Origin: Chromera velia
Lineage: Eukaryota > Sar > Chromeraceae
DNA length: 64,000 bases
Direction: 5' to 3'
NCBI GenBank assembly: GCA_018398765.1
Contig: JAHBMJ010001295.1
Coordinates: 31,034-95,033, forward strand
The notes under the pieces: generated by a model
Told to the model about the DNA's origin: nothing
The model's database searches: none
Seen by the model: the letters and a program-made list of their open reading frames with translations, nothing else
Made by a program: the position numbers and the translations under genes
Shown: piece by piece, positions 48,662 to 60,793 of the stretch
Numbering within the stretch: the first letter of the stretch is position 1
How the letters are laid out: every line of letters starts with the position of its first letter

Positions 48662-51507
48662 ATGGAGGAGTCCGAAGAGAAGAGGTCCGGGGTCGGTGCA
48701 CGCACTTCCTTTGCCGGCCTCTCCACGGGGACCTTCAACGGATCCCTGCTGGACGAGTCGAGCATCTCCGACCCCTCCGCCTCCTCTTCAGCCTCAGCAG
48801 CCGCAACTGCCAGACAGAAGGAGAAGGAACCCGAAGAGTCCAGGGAAGGGGTCGTGCCTCTTCTTCCAGCAGCAAATCGTCCCTCTGAACTGAACACAAG
48901 TGGTGCCACTAGTATCAGTGTGGACTTTGAGCACCTCACCGACGCCGTCGTCGAGGAGCTTCCCATCTCACAGCCGGTGTTCCTCAGAAATCCTGATGGG
49001 AGTATGGCTGAAGGTGAGACAATGCTTGCACGGATACATCTGAATGATCCCCCCATGGTAGTATCACCTTTCTTCCTTCGACATCTTTTCACATTTCACG
49101 CTGGAGTCAGGCTTTCTTCACACTTCCATCATCAATCAACAACCAAAGCAAGGGAAGGGAGAGACTTGCAGAACCAACCCTCTGGAGACAAGGGAACCAG
49201 ACTGACCGTAATGATGCTGTTGCCTCCCCTGTCTCCACAGGTCCTCCCTTTATTCCCTTACCAAATAGAGAGAAAACCCCCCCAACCCAATAAATCTAAT
49301 CCCCTGATTGCAGGTGTGCCTCCAGGGTACAAAGACAAAACGCCCCCACGAACCCCCAGACGCACATACTCCTTCGACACCTTCCCGTCAGTTGTTCCTT
49401 TTCAAATTTCTGTCCGAAAAAATCAGTCAGAACAGAAAGATTCTGGTGCTTTTTTCTCTCGAGCTTTGCCCTATCTTTGCCTCTCTGTATCCCCTCATCA
49501 TCCCCTTTGAGGCGTCTCCCCCGATCCCTTTTTGTTCTTCGCAAAGTGCTCCTTCCTCCCAGTCTTCGACTTCTCCCCCCCACTTTTCCGTTTTCATCTC
49601 CCCCTCTTCCCTCCACACACCTCGACACTCTCAACCACCCCCCAAATCGCATTTCCTCCCACCTCTGTGTTGTCTCACACACGCATCCCGCCAGTCGACA
49701 AGCCAATGCACCAGCTGCCTGTGGTTGTTCACTAACTCACCCACTCATTTCCCCACACCCTCACTGACTGACGGAACGAACGAATGAACAAAGAACCGAC
49801 CGACCAACCGACTGCATGCATGTGCGCCTGTCTGTCTGCCTGCCTGCCTGCAGATGGCTGGAGGATGTGGACCCCTCGATGGTCACAGAGGAGATGACGG
49901 AGGTCAGGCAGAGAGGGATGGGATCTAGGCAGGCAGTCATTTGGAGGAGTGATTGTGCATGGGGAATGAAATGGACGGGAGGGGGTGGAGAGGTCATCAA
50001 GGCAGGTTCGTTGATTCTGTCTCTGGGGTTTGCTGATTGATCAGGCAGGCAGGCAGGCAGAAGGGTAGATAAAGGGACACGTGGACAGGTCACTTACTTC
50101 TCCTTCGTTTCTCTTCCTTGTCGTCCTCCCTCCCCTAAAAGAAGAAACGTGACGACGCACTCTTTCCTTTATACACTGAATTCACGGCGATTACTCTGTC
50201 GGTGCATTTCACGGCCTACAGATCAATTGGGCTGTCGTGACTGCAAAATCCAAGGCCCACCACCACACGACCGCTTTCTTCGATAACCGATTGAAGAGCT
50301 TCAATGCTCCCTTCCCATTTGATTGACTTCTTCCTTCTCTCTTCCTTTTGGTTGTTGATGAAACGGCTGTCTGTGTACATGCAGGTCTACCAACGTCACG
50401 AGCGTCTGTTTGTGACCCTCCTGATGCTTGAACTCGTCGTGGAGGCGGCGTTCAACTCCCTCTACATCTTCTACGCTCAGTACTCAGTCAGAGAGGTAAG
50501 TGGGTGCTTGGGTGCGTGAGTGGTTTGGAGACCTAGCATCAATCACGTTGTATATGACACACAACAGGCAGACCTAAAATTGCTTGGGCTTCTGTCTCGT
50601 GTGTGTGCCGGCAGACTCTGTGCAGTGATGCTCGTCAGGAGGGGGCAGTAGAGGAGAAAGGAGAGAATCTGGGGGAACAGCGATCTCAAGTCCTCTACAC
50701 TTTGGCATAGAGTGGCAGACAGGAACCCATCTTAACGTTTTTATTGTGAAGGTCGTGATGCTCTAGACACTAACGTACGAAAGTGCTAGCCAAAACGGAG
50801 CGATGTCGTTTCCAACATGCCCGTTTGCATTGGACGTTGCACATGCACCACAGAGCCATACATGCAATTGCCAATGTGAGGTGCGCATAGTTGTCTGCGT
50901 GTGCATTTAATGAAAAGCTAATTTGCATTGTTGCGTTGCGTTGCGTTGCAGGTGGCGATGGTGTACCACAATTTGACCCCCCAGAGCCTTTGGAACATCT
51001 TCTACATCTCCTTCGCGTTGGAGATGGTCTTCCTAGTCGCCTACTATGCGTCTGGTGAGTGTGAGAACATGCAGTCTTATCGATCTGCCCTGATCAATCA
51101 GACTACTTTCTTTGTGCTGGTACTGAATGGTTCCTTTTTTGTGTGGGCGTGGGGGCCTTCCCATCTATTTGCTTTCTCGCGTGGGACCAGGAGAGACGCG
51201 CTTCTTTTCTGCCGTCTCTTTTCTGCTCTCTCCCTCAACCTCTCTTGTCTTTTCTTGTCTCTTTTCAACCTCTTCTTCTGTCTCTGTCTGCGTCCCCTCC
51301 CTGCAGGTTTTGCGGCCGTGGTCTTCCACAAACCTCAAGTGAGTGGGTGGGGCGGTGGTTCAGCAAACTTTTCCCCTAGCTGCTTTGTGTCCGGAATAAG
51401 ATTTACTTTTCTGCAGGATGATGAGAGGAGGGAGAGCGAATGGCTTCCTTCTTTGATCGTCTGTTGCACTTTGCTTTTGCTCTCTTTTGGTCCGCCGCGG
51501 GCTTGTG

Positions 51508-51539
<32 letters not shown>

Positions 51540-52362
51540 GTCTGTCTCTGTTACTTTCTTGCCTTTCTTTTCCTGATGAGCTTTGGCGGTCCAGTTAGTG
51601 AGTCGAGGTCCTCTTTCTTTTGTTTTCCTTCTCTGTCTCATTCAGTCAAAGTCTTTTACTCTCTCCTTGCCCTGTTTGTCGCGATGTAATTGTTCGCTGC
51701 GTGGTTGCTCTCTCGGTGTGCCTGTCTGTGCGTGAGTCAAAGAGATGACACTGAGAAGACAAAAGAAAAGAAAAGTCTTTTGATCTGCATCCGTGCCTTT
51801 GCCTTTGTCTCTGGTGGCAGTATCTGAAGATGTTCTCGGGCGTAGCTCTCTTCGGGATCCTCGGGCAGGTCGGTCTGAATCTCGTTCTCTCGTTCTGCGC
51901 GCGTGCCTGTGTGTATGCGTGTGCGTGTGTGTGCGCGCGTGCGTGTCGTTGATGACTGACCGATGATTCCTTGTTTCGATGTAGGGTCGCACTCCTCTCT
52001 TGTTCTTCTTTATTTTTTCTTGTCTGATCGTGCTTGTTTAATGGTGGGTATCGGAGTGCAAACAAGGGGCGTGAATGGGCAGAGGGAGAGGGGGGGAGAG
52101 AGAGAGAGAGAGAGGGAGGGAGAAACGAAAAAAGGATCTCTTTGCCTTACCACTCTCTTGCGAAGATTTTTTGGGCTCTATCAGCTCTCTGTTTTTGTCC
52201 GACTTGTTGAAATCACTGCATAGCAAAATGGGTGTTGCAGTAGCTGAAATGGAATCGTGTTTGTTCTACTGTTCTTGTCTCCGTGCTTTTCTGCATAGAA
52301 AGGCAGGCGATAAGTTTCCCTCCCACCACGGAACGAGAAAGACACAAAGAGAGAAGGAAGGA

Positions 52363-52398
<36 letters not shown>

Positions 52399-53038
52399 AA
52401 AAGAAAGAAAGAAAGAAAGAAAGAAAGGAAGGCAGAAAGAAAGAAAGAAAGAAAGACAGACAGAAAGACAGACGGAGAAAAAACACGAGTGTGCAATCGC
52501 AGTCTATCTGAGAGCCTCCCTCCCTCCCCTCCCTCCCTCTGCAGGTGATTCTGGCTTACATGAACAAATTCAACCTGCTCGTCTTCTTCCTCCGACTCAT
52601 GGCCTACATCTACTCAAAGTCAGTCAGTCAAACGGACAGACACATAGACAAGGATGTGATTCGGGGAGACGCTCCGTCGAATCAACTTTGTGTGTTCTCC
52701 GTCCGTGACACTCACCCTTTAAAGCTGAAGACAAGCGAAGCCAGACAGCTGTGCGGTTGCTGATGCGTGCAGTGCAAAGCCCAGATTTGAAATTGTCATC
52801 ACCAAGGTATCATCTGACTGTCACCACCCCCCCCTCCCCCACTCTCTCCCACTGCAGATTCCTGAAGAACCTGCTGACGACCATGCAACTCCTCCCGAGC
52901 TTCTACCCGAACGCTCAGCCGAACGGGGCAGGGGGGGTGGGTGGAAACAGAGAGAGGGACCAGGAGACGGCCGCTGCTGCAGCGACAGCTCTCCTAGCAC
53001 GGACGTGGTCGCAAGAAAGTGACGGCTTCTTTCCATGA
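48662..53038 (+). CDS. Four-helix membrane protein of unknown function (9 exons)
   Basis: Exons in phase: 48662-49013, 49314-49386, 49854-49902, 50385-50495, 50952-51054, 51307-51338, 51821-51868, 52545-52618, 52858-53038 (1023 nt, 340 residues, TGA). Residues 1-158 are a soluble N-terminus rich in Ser, Ala and Glu with a basic Pro-rich patch (TPPRTPRRTYSFDTFP). Four hydrophobic segments follow at about 165-187 (LFVTLLMLELVVEAAF), 208-238 (WNIFYISFALEMVFLVAYYA), 243-263 (MFSGVALFGILGQVILAYM) and 266-285 (NLLVFFLRLMAYIYS), then a short amphipathic tail. No family is recognised. The compact four-helix topology could be an organellar or endomembrane channel or scaffold, but nothing in the sequence decides. 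Short exons and frequent GTCAGT donors match the giant gene. Confidence 0.8.
52354..52465. repeat. (GAAA)n microsatellite in intron
   Basis: About 110 bp of gaaa/gaag/gaca tetranucleotides in the intron before exon 52545-52618. Pure purine on the plus strand. Confidence 0.95.
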
Positions 53039-53612
53039 AGAGCTAGGAGAAGGAAGGAAGGAGAAGTCATCGACGGCCGGTGCGTTTTTCGTCATAGAGA
53101 GGGACTCTGGTTCCTCAATTGAGTCTGACGGTCGGTCTACGTGTTTGCGACGTGGGTGTACGTGCATTCGTGCATAGATTGAGGTGATTGAAAATCGTTG
53201 AGTGCTTTCCCCGGTTGATGTGAATTTATGCGTCGTCGTGCTTTTGTGACGGTCCATAGGAAGAATCAAGGGACGGATGCTGGAACCAGGATCTGATACC
53301 AGAGGCTTCTCACCAGCCATGCAACCAACGATCAAGGGATTTATTGAAAGAATTTCAAGCAATAAATTGAACTAGAAATCGGAGTGGGGTCTCCAGTAGT
53401 CTCCAGCATCCGCACTTGATTAATTCCGTGAAGTCCGTTCTATGGTCTTTTTATGATTTGATCTGAGCTATAGCATATCGAGTCTAGCATCTGATTTGAA
53501 TACAAAACTAGGCGTATCACAGAGAAAAAAATATCTGATTAAAAAATTTGAACTAGCCGAACCGTTTGACCCGAACGCTAGACGCTCATTTATGGGCCGA
53601 TAGCGATGGTGA
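53039..53612. other. 3' flank of membrane gene and LINE 5' region
   Basis: No gene. It probably contains the LINE 5' UTR, but the 5' boundary of the element and a target duplication could not be located. Confidence 0.4.
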
Positions 53613-56600
53613 ATGAGTAAGACGCATGGCTGGCGGCCCTTTGAGTCCCCGATAAAGAGTACGAGCCGTGAGGGAAACAATGGAAAGACTAAACGGGGGA
53701 AGGTAACGAAAAAAGGGCAGAGAAAGAAGGGAAAAGGACAAGGTCTTTCTTCGTCCTCGTCTTCTTCTTCTTCTTCTTCTTCTTCATCATCGGCACGTGC
53801 ATCTGCTTCTGCTTCTGCTTCAGCTTGCCTAGCCAGTGAGGGTGTTGTGTTGAAAGAATTGATTTCTGTAAGATCAATAGTGGGGCTCAGAATTGCCACG
53901 TTCAACGTGAAAGGTCTCTTAGACAGTGTAGAGAGTGATGGCAGTCTGTTTACCTGGCTTGAGGAGTTTGATGTAGTAATTTTGACGGAAACACGGTCCC
54001 CTACGCGCCCTCTTGAATACCCTCTTCACTCAGGCAAAAATTTCTCCCATCAAGAATGGGTTAGACAGCACCTTGGGGGAGGAGGAAGTGGTAGAGGCAG
54101 GAAGGAAGCGTTAGAACAGGACAAGGATACCGGGGGGGTCGCTGTCCTAATTCGGAAGTCATTGAGAGGCCGACTAAGGCCTGAGATCAAACTGGTCGGC
54201 CTATCCATACTGCGTATGTCATTGCGTATTGGTGGATTCGATGCACACTGTGCAGTACACAGCAAGTCCTCTATTCTGCATGTGTTTGGAGTATATGTGC
54301 TACACGGACGGTCTACTGGGAGAGGGGAGGCAGGCGGGGATCCGAGCCACTGGGAGCGCCTGACAGATGTATTGTCGGAAGTTCCTCTAGGGGAAAGGAG
54401 AATTGTGACTGGTGATTTCAACGCTCACATCTCTGATGAGCTGCCAAAAGGAATCACTTGGGATAGGGGGGTACAAGATGAGAATGGAATCATTCAGGAA
54501 GAGAATGTATCGGGAGTAATCCGTACTTCGTCTTACAACCGAAAAGTTGATCAGCAGGGCCGTTCTCTTTTAAAACTCTATGAACTAACGAATCTTCTCC
54601 CTTTAAATGGTCTCTGTATTGATGGTTCTGCCCCTGCTTGGAGTGGGGAAGCACGCTCTTTCTCACGTGACTGCATCTTCCTCTGGAAAGGTAGAGGTCA
54701 CACTCTGATTGACTTTTTTCTCGTTGATCCCCCCCTCCTTCGTGCTTATACTCACCTCGATGTGAAACAGCCAGCAGAACTGTCTAGGCTCGACCATGCA
54801 GCTGTGTCACTTTCTCTGTCCTTTGTTGCTACCCCTTTCATTCCCCCTCAACAGGCTGAGCCAGACAGCAAAAAGAACTCCCTTTTACCTATCCCCCCCC
54901 TTCATCGCTCCATCAGATCCACTCCTATTTCAGACGAGGAGCTTCTCCCCTCGGCTGCAGTAGCTGGTCAATTGGCTGAACAGCTATGGCCTGGACTTAT
55001 GAAAATGGCTTGCGAAGCTGAAAACATTGATCTCTCTTCTTTTCCATCCGCTCCCCCCCCCCCACTGTCTGCTCCCAACTCATGGGAGCAACCGGTGCCT
55101 TTGTCTTTCTGTGAACGGGAAAAGTTACTGCTGAAGGAATGGGAAACCACGTTGACCGGTCCGACAAAAGAAATTAAGCGGAAGGACTTGGATGGTCAAC
55201 AGGGCAGGAGAAAAGTGAGACAAAAGAAAAAGGCCGAATGGTTTGATAATGAATGCAAGGAAGCAGCGACACTTTGGAGGGAAGCAAGGAAGGCGTTGAA
55301 CAAACTTGTGCAACCATGTGAAAATGAGGGGAGAAGTGGGAGCAGCAGAACGAACGTGGTTGCCTTAAGGCAGACAGTTGAGAGGCAGGCCCGCAGATGT
55401 CAGCGATTGCACAACAGGAAAAGAAAGGCGTACGAAAAGCTCTGTGCAGAAAAGGTTGCACTCAAGTTGTCCTCTAACCCTTCAAAGGTCTGGTCATTGA
55501 GAAGAAAGCTGCAAAGAAGCAATAGAGAGAAAGCCCCTTCTGGTTCCCAGCCTTCAGTAAAGGACTTTTCCTATCACTGGGCTTCCATCTTCGCTGACTC
55601 TCCCTCTGGCAGGGAATCTGCACAAGAAAGTGCTCCTCCTTTCCCTCCTTCGCAGCCAGCCCCACCCGTTTTTAACTCTTCTTTGCACCCTGGCGTTTTT
55701 TTATAACTGCATACCCACTCTTATCAGGTTCCCTCTGGCATTCACTCTCCCCTTTTGCCCCTACCAATCCCTCCGTCTCGCCCTTATTTTTGCATAGAAG
55801 AAATAAGGAAAGTCCTCCGGTCCATAAAGGAAAAAAAGGCTGCAGGGTTGTCTGGACTCACCCCCAACCACCTTTTCCTATGCTTTCAATATTCGCCTCT
55901 TTCTCGTGCTTTATTATTTATGCATTTGAACTTAATTCACTTGACATCCGCTTGGCGAGATGAATGGAATGTAATTAAAATCTGTCCGGTTCTGAAGGGG
56001 CCTCCTTCCCCCGACCCTGGTGAATGGCGTCCGATTCATGTTGTCTCACTCTTACCAAAACTCTTTTCTTCACTCCTCTCTGCCCGTCTTACATCGCAAG
56101 TGAAGATTGACCATAGGCAGTTGGGTTTTCAGCAAGGGGTAGGAATAAGAGAAGCCATTGGAGCACTTACTGCGCTGATGCAAAAGGCAAAGAAACGAAA
56201 GAAGCCCTTGTTAGCATGCTTTATAGACTTCAGCAAAGCTTTTGACTCCCTGCCCAGGAATGTTTTGTTTGAAGTTTTGCTGAAGTAAGGGGTGAGTGCA
56301 GTCGATGTGAAAATGATTCGGACAATGTATATAAATGTGTACGGAAGCATGACTGGCAGCCTTTTTATATTCAAAGAAGAGAAAGGGGTGAAACAAGGGG
56401 ATCCTCTTTCCCCTCTTCTCTTCTTGATTTTCATCAATGATCTGCATGAAAGAGTAAAGGCTTCCGGTCGTGCAGAGGTTCTGCTCGGTAGGGTTGAGTG
56501 CGATAGCCTTGGTTATGCCGATGACCTTGTCCTCATTGCTGAGAGCATGTATGACTTGCAGATCAGCTTGAATGAATTGAATTCTTTTTGTGAAGAGAGG

Positions 56601-57860
56601 GGGCTCACTGTTAATTTAAAAAAGACGAAAATCATGCGTCTGTCCGACTTTTACCCTGCAATTGAAGGCAGGCTTATGTTTGGGGGAAAAGAAGTTGAGA
56701 GAGTGGGGTCGTATAAGTATCTGGGTGTTCTTTTGTTCGAAGGGGGAGACTTAAGGGAGGTAATAGAAGAAAGGCTTAGCATAGCGAGTAGACGGATGGG
56801 TCATGCAAAGAGCATAGCACTCTCTTTAGGTCGCCTGCCCCCCGCAGCAAAAATTTTGTGTTTATGCACTTTCTGGTTGCCTGTTGCTCTATACGCGTTT
56901 GACTGTCTGCCTGTCCGCAAGTCAGACATGGATACATTAGATGTCCTTCAATTGCGCTTTGTCTGTTGGGCTTTGAATCTGTCTCTCTCCTCTTTCCGTA
57001 TACCTACTCTGTGTGCTGTCGGTCTACTTCCTGCACGTGTGCATGTGTCGATGAGACTTGCTGGGTATTTGACTAACTTAAAACATATTGACTTCAAGAT
57101 GCCCGCGGGTGCCTGGTCGGCTTTAATGAATGGTGATTGTCCTTCCTCTATGATACACGCACAAAAATTGATTGGGTCGACCGGATTGGAAGAGTTTATG
57201 ACTGTTAATCCAACCATCAGAAGAAGAAAGAAAGCCACCAAGGTTGGCTGTCTCCTTCTCTTAAGAGCAGTGATCAACCGGGAAGTTGATGAATGGATTG
57301 ATGGTTGTCTAGAAAGGGCCGCTTCACGGGGGGCGGTTTTGCAGTTTGGCAGAGGCGTCAGAGCGAATGTGTTCCAAACGTCTTATCCTACTGCCCAACA
57401 TTCGTCTCTCCTCTTCCTTTCCTCTACTTTCCCTTCATCCCCTTCGTCCCCCCGTTTCGTTTCCCTCCCTCGCACTGCGATCTGGTCCTCAGGCCCTTTT
57501 TCAGCCTTGCTGTATATGTTGCTTGGTGGTCGCCCCCATGCACCGTACAGAGGGCTGGAAGACGCAGTTTGCCCTGCATGCAGGGGCAAAGTAGACGATC
57601 TACTGCACCGGCTGACTGAATGCACAGAAACAAGAGCAGATCGAGAGGCTCTGAATGCAATTGTAGCCGAAATTGAAGCCAAATTAGACAGAGCCCAAGA
57701 AAGAGAGAGAAAGTGGTTGCTATCGATAGACTCCACCCCTCTAAAACACGCCACGCAAAGCGAATTGTTGGCACGAATGAAGGTCACCCTGGCACTCAGA
57801 CACTCACCCATACCGGCCCTGCGACTCTTGCGAAACATCTGTCTGCGCCCTCCATCGTAA
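53613..57860 (+). pseudogene. LINE polyprotein: endonuclease, reverse transcriptase, zinc knuckle; two in-frame stops
   Basis: A single frame of 1416 codons interrupted only by TAA at 55704-55706 and TAA at 56286-56288, with no frameshift. After a Lys-rich start and a (TCT)n Ser tract, an AP-endonuclease-like domain runs from about residue 90 to 400 (IATFNVKGLLDS, IVTGDFNAHI, GHTLIDFFLV, SRLDHAAVSLS). The reverse transcriptase runs from about 720 to 1050 (IDFSKAFDSLPRNVLFEVL, GVKQGDPLSPLLFLIFINDL, GYADDLVLIAE, YKYLGV). A C-terminal C-x2-C-x8-H-x4-C knuckle is near 1319 (CPAC...HRLTEC). The first stop falls between endonuclease and RT, the second inside the RT fingers/palm. The copy is young but dead unless the stops are read through. 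Confidence 0.93.
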
Positions 57861-58227
57861 GGCCTGCGATTCGATGCATGTGATGGTTACTTACCTCTCT
57901 TCCCGTCTCACCTTTGAATGTTCTTTTTCCATCTCCCACGTACATCTCCCGTCCCCCCTCTCCACCGGTCTTCCTGTCTGCCTCTACTGCCTGAGAGTCT
58001 CTGTTGCAGTTGTCGTACTCCTCCCACAGAAGGGAAACGGCATCAGCGATTTAGAAAGCATCTTCTAGGTACAGGGTGTTTAAAGTTACAAGAGTGAAGC
58101 CCCCTCCCGTTGTATGATGCAGGTCTGGCAAAGGGGTAATAAAGCATTGTCCTAGACTCATGCACTGCATGATGGCCTATAGACCGATTAATAATAATAA
58201 TGATGATGATGATGATGATAATAATGA
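53613..58227 (+). mobile_element. APE-type non-LTR retrotransposon (LINE), near full length
   Basis: One long frame (next entry), a 3' UTR of about 330 bp and an (AAT)n(GAT)n tail at 58189-58227. A second copy of the 3' end is at 16672-16787. Insertion is in the same orientation as the upstream membrane gene. 5' limit unresolved. Confidence 0.92.
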
Positions 58228-59063
58228 GATATATACACATATATACATATTTTTTTTTCAACGGCCTGTAATGGCCTGCAACACTTTGCAACATCCGTGT
58301 ATTACCCCCCGGGGGAGAGCTTTAGAGAGCGGTATGATTGTTGAACAAGGTCTCAAACAGGGAAGAGGGGCGTAGGCCAGGCCCGCACATGCCCTATATA
58401 CAGGCCTTATGATGTATACATATCTGCGCACGTTTAGAATGCGGGGGCCTGCCGTCACGCGCCGTTGCGTGTATCGATCCATGCACCTGCTGTCTCTCAC
58501 AGAAAATTTAATTCAGAAAAAACCAGATTGCTTAAATTTCATTCCAGTGAAAAGATAGTGAAAAGAGACTTCTAGGCTTTAAGTTTTAGATCTATATTTA
58601 TAATATATTTAATTTAATATGTGTAATTTTATAATAATAAATTTATATGTGTAACATTGTGTATGCATGATCATACTATGATGATGCCAAGCTCAGCCGC
58701 GTTCTGTTCCGATAAGGTCGCGATCATCCTTGCATGCGCCCATTAGGCATGCATTCTGACGTGATCACCTAGCTGATCACCCTACAAATTGACACCACTG
58801 CACTTACCGCATGATTCACGCCAGCCAGCAGGTGTTGCATCTTAATGTCAAAATGATGATTGCTCTTCATCACGTTCTCCGTTTCGGAGCTTCCTTTGGG
58901 TTAATGAATTGCATTGCAGTGCATGGGTTCCCAAACAGCTCTCTCTGAACAAGTCACTCCCCAGTCCCCTTTCTCTCCTTTTCTGTGCGCGTCAACATGC
59001 GAGTCGCATTGTTTGATCGGTTGTATTCCTGTCTGTGTGTTTGTCTCTCTTTCTGTCGCACAA

Positions 59064-59094
<31 letters not shown>

Positions 59095-60571
59095 GTGGGT
59101 GGGTGGGTGTGCATGCGTGTTTGAGGGCCTGTGTGTCTGGGTACGAATGCGTCTGGGTGATCGACTGTGTGTGTTTCCGTTCCATCTCCTTTGGTCTTCT
59201 CTTCCCCAGAGCCATGCACACTCTCTCTCTCTCACACTGTACAAAGAAAAGGAAGGCATGATTCAACCTTCTGTCCGTCTCTTTCTCCCTCCCTCCCTGG
59301 GGGCGTGCGTGGTTGATTTCCTTTCCTTGATCATTCATTATGTTAGTAGCCTCTCTTTTCCTTCACCTGAGACAAATGAGGAAGAAAGAAAGAGAAAATT
59401 CCCTCTTTTTTTCCGATGCCAGGCCACACCCCTCGTTTTGTTTTCTCATCTCAAGCACGACTTGCTTCTCTGTTCTGTCTGTCCACCTGTCTTCCTGCGC
59501 GTCTGCAGGCCTGGAGGAACATACAGAGAGGAGATAGCAGATCCGTCTTCTCTTCTCTCACAGGGTGTTTATTGCATTCTCTTGATGTTCTCTCCTTTAT
59601 TGCCATTCATTTCTTACCATTCATGCATATTCTACAGAACGGCGAACATTTGTCGCTGGAGTTGGCAACAGCAAAAAGAAACCAGAACGACGCGCGCACG
59701 ACAGCGACGTCACCGACCGACCAGCAAAAATCCGCAGCACAAACGAAACAAAAACAAAACAAAACCAACAGTTGACAGAAACAAACGTCGACAGAGAGAT
59801 CGGCCCATTTTGGGGTTCCTTTTTCCCAGTGGCTTTTCGTTTCTGCGCGTTTCCTGTCTTTGTGGATATGTTCAGCATCTCTCTGGAAAATCGATGGAGA
59901 AGAACGGATGGCGAAGGGCGAACAAAAACGGGACGGATGAGGAGGCCATCAATACGTTGGGATGATTTCGGATTCCAGTTGTGGGAGGCGGACCCCAGCA
60001 TGCTTTCAGGGCAGCGCGACTGTCCTTTCAAAAGTCTACATCAGGTGGGGCCATCATCCAGAAAGGGAGGCAGGAAGAAAAGATAAAATAATAATAAGGC
60101 CGATTCGTGACTCAGTCAAGTGGACGGGTCGTCAAAGGCGAAAACGAAAAAGAAAACACCAGAGGTAGGTCAGATGCCTGAGATCTTTCCCTGTCAGCCC
60201 TCTTGAGTCCAAACAAGGCTACAGATACAAACAAACAGCATTATTTAATGGGACAGGCACGGTTCCTCGTCTCCCCCGGAGACGTCAAAAAGACAGGAAC
60301 GAATATGCCCGGCAGAAAGAACGGAATCGAATCAATTGATTTCAAATCCAAAAACAAACAAACAAACAAACAAATGAGTATCTAAGCTGCCAGCGTGGTT
60401 TGTCTACCCTTCCCCAAATGCATGGCACAGTCAACCCCTCCTCATTTGAACAACTGACCATGCAACACAAGCGAACAACCAGACAGCAAAAAAGTCAAGC
60501 AATACTCACGACAAATGTGTGTGCATGTGCGTACAGTACACACTCTTTCTTCGGATCTTCTCTTCTCTCTT
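58228..60571. other. Spacer with unsupported exon-like stretches
   Basis: AT-rich to about 58700, then CT/GT-rich. Acceptor-like signals at about 59510 and 59638 (tattctacag) open short frames, the latter ending NGEHLSLELATAKRNQND...TNS then stop, but no donor-linked upstream exon is convincing. A (CAAA)n run is at 60352-60375. Confidence 0.4.
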
Positions 60572-60735
60572 CACACCCAATGCCTTCATGCATTTTCGTC
60601 CCTGCCTCAATTCCTTGAAGGAAGACCTGCAGCCAAGAATATTTTCACTGAATGCATATTCCTTGAATGAAAATATTCTTGGCCACACCCAATGCCTTCA
60701 TGCATTTTCGTCCCTGCCGCAATTCCTTGAAGGAA
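60572..60735. repeat. Hairpin insert G, unrelated sequence, 52-bp flanking duplication
   Basis: Direct repeats 60572-60623 and 60684-60735 (52 bp, one mismatch) flank a 60-bp insert. The insert contains perfect 16-bp inverted arms gccaagaatattttca (60632-60647) and its reverse complement (60668-60683). It lies just downstream of the stop of the plastid-targeted Lys/Glu-rich gene, probably in its 3' UTR. The architecture equals that of inserts A-F; the hairpin sequence does not. Confidence 0.85.
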
Positions 60736-60793
60736 CACCGAGAGGGGAAATCCAACCGCACCCTCTCATCTTACTCATCCTCTCCCCTCTTCC

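Noticed and set aside
50222-50330. Extra exon after tacag at about 50221 in the four-helix gene
   Set aside because: It reads into TGA with no usable donor, while skipping it keeps phase between 49902 and 50385.
53613-57860. Reassigned TAA codon (ciliate-like code) to explain the LINE stops
   Set aside because: Host genes end in TAA (giant gene, FNR, plastid-targeted gene), and coding exons have no in-frame TAA, so the standard code applies.
58985-59965. 326-codon frame after the LINE
   Set aside because: Mostly CT/GT-repeat translation (Ser/Leu/Cys-rich) without recognisable domain or consistent splice phases.
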